5,659 bases of DNA, taken from an uncultured Pirellula sp. Lineage in GTDB: Bacteria > Planctomycetota > Planctomycetia > Pirellulales > Pirellulaceae. The position numbers were made by a program, and so were the translations under genes. Positions 5,581 through 5,659 of the stretch are shown here, piece by piece. How positions within the stretch are numbered: position 1 is the stretch's first letter; the number at the start of each line of letters is the position of its first letter. The stretch is from NCBI GenBank assembly GCA_903837255.1, contig CAILTZ010000296.1:1-5659 (forward strand). The letters run 5' to 3'. A model generated the notes under the pieces. It searched no databases and had not been told where the DNA came from. It saw only the letters and a program-made list of their open reading frames with translations.

Positions 5581-5659
5581 TCAGTTGCAATTGACAGGCT
5601 CGGGGATCTTTCCCACGCCTGGAAATCCAGCCAGAACCGTATCGCCATACCACTCGACA
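5581..5659 (-). CDS. Possible C-terminal end of an unidentified minus-strand gene
   Basis: A frame open from the right edge encodes VEWYGDTVLAGFPGVGKIP followed by EPVNCN and a TGA stop at 5581-5583. Only 25 codons are visible, so no family can be named. It is preferred over the other frames here because a hairpin with a T-run follows its stop at a normal distance, and because about 60% of its third positions are G or C. A second minus-strand frame stays open to a TGA at 5471-5473 but runs through that hairpin. This entry could be plain intergenic DNA. Confidence 0.3.
   Translation of the reverse strand, partial: VEWYGDTVLAGFPGVGKIPEPVNCN

Noticed and set aside
5526..5594. Small + strand frame of 22 codons (MRISRKKFPYSKGAYRARVS...) preceded by TACAAT
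   Set aside because: It has no ribosome-binding sequence, the -35 region opposite TACAAT is poor, and the bases are better explained as a minus-strand terminator.
5591..5596. TTGACA on the + strand as a -35 element
   Set aside because: No -10-like hexamer lies 16-18 bases downstream and no + strand gene start is visible before the window ends.

Overview
The window looks like chromosomal DNA of a planctomycete, most likely of the Rhodopirellula/Pirellulaceae type. The main reason is the giant minus-strand protein. It starts with a basic leader and the planctomycete LEPR-XLL-like motif LESLERRELMA, and continues with two dockerin type I loops and a long chain of cadherin/Ig-like repeats. Weak or absent Shine-Dalgarno sequences and a probable ECF-sigma promoter also fit this group. 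The assignment comes from protein features, not from a database match.

Layout, all genes on the minus strand: (1) 1-294 is the N-terminal 98 residues of a major facilitator superfamily (MFS) transporter that runs off the left edge. (2) 295-517 is an intergenic spacer with a strong hairpin terminator for the large gene (445-475) and a run of five G-tracts on the + strand (360-386) ahead of the transporter. (3) 518-5206 is one gene of about 1,560 codons, 83% of the window, encoding a cysteine-free, modular, probably cell-surface or extracellular protein. (4) 5207-5580 is the upstream region of that gene, with a sigma-E/ECF-like promoter (5421-5449), a leader of roughly 200 nt and a short direct repeat. 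(5) 5512-5659 probably holds the hairpin terminator and last 25 codons of another minus-strand gene; this is weakly supported.

The large protein reads, in order: export or sorting leader; paired dockerin EF-hand loops; a cohesin-like region with a small planctomycete-type module inserted in it; eight tandem repeats of about 91-114 residues separated by VNDAP-type linkers; an SdrD-B/CNA-B-like beta-sandwich; and a C-terminal domain of about 140 residues that I cannot assign. No catalytic domain is visible, so an adhesive or structural role is the simplest inference. The transporter is separated from it by a terminator and is probably independent.

I see no mobile element, CRISPR array, tRNA or rRNA. 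The open frames on the + strand at 650-4517 are antisense shadows of the giant gene.
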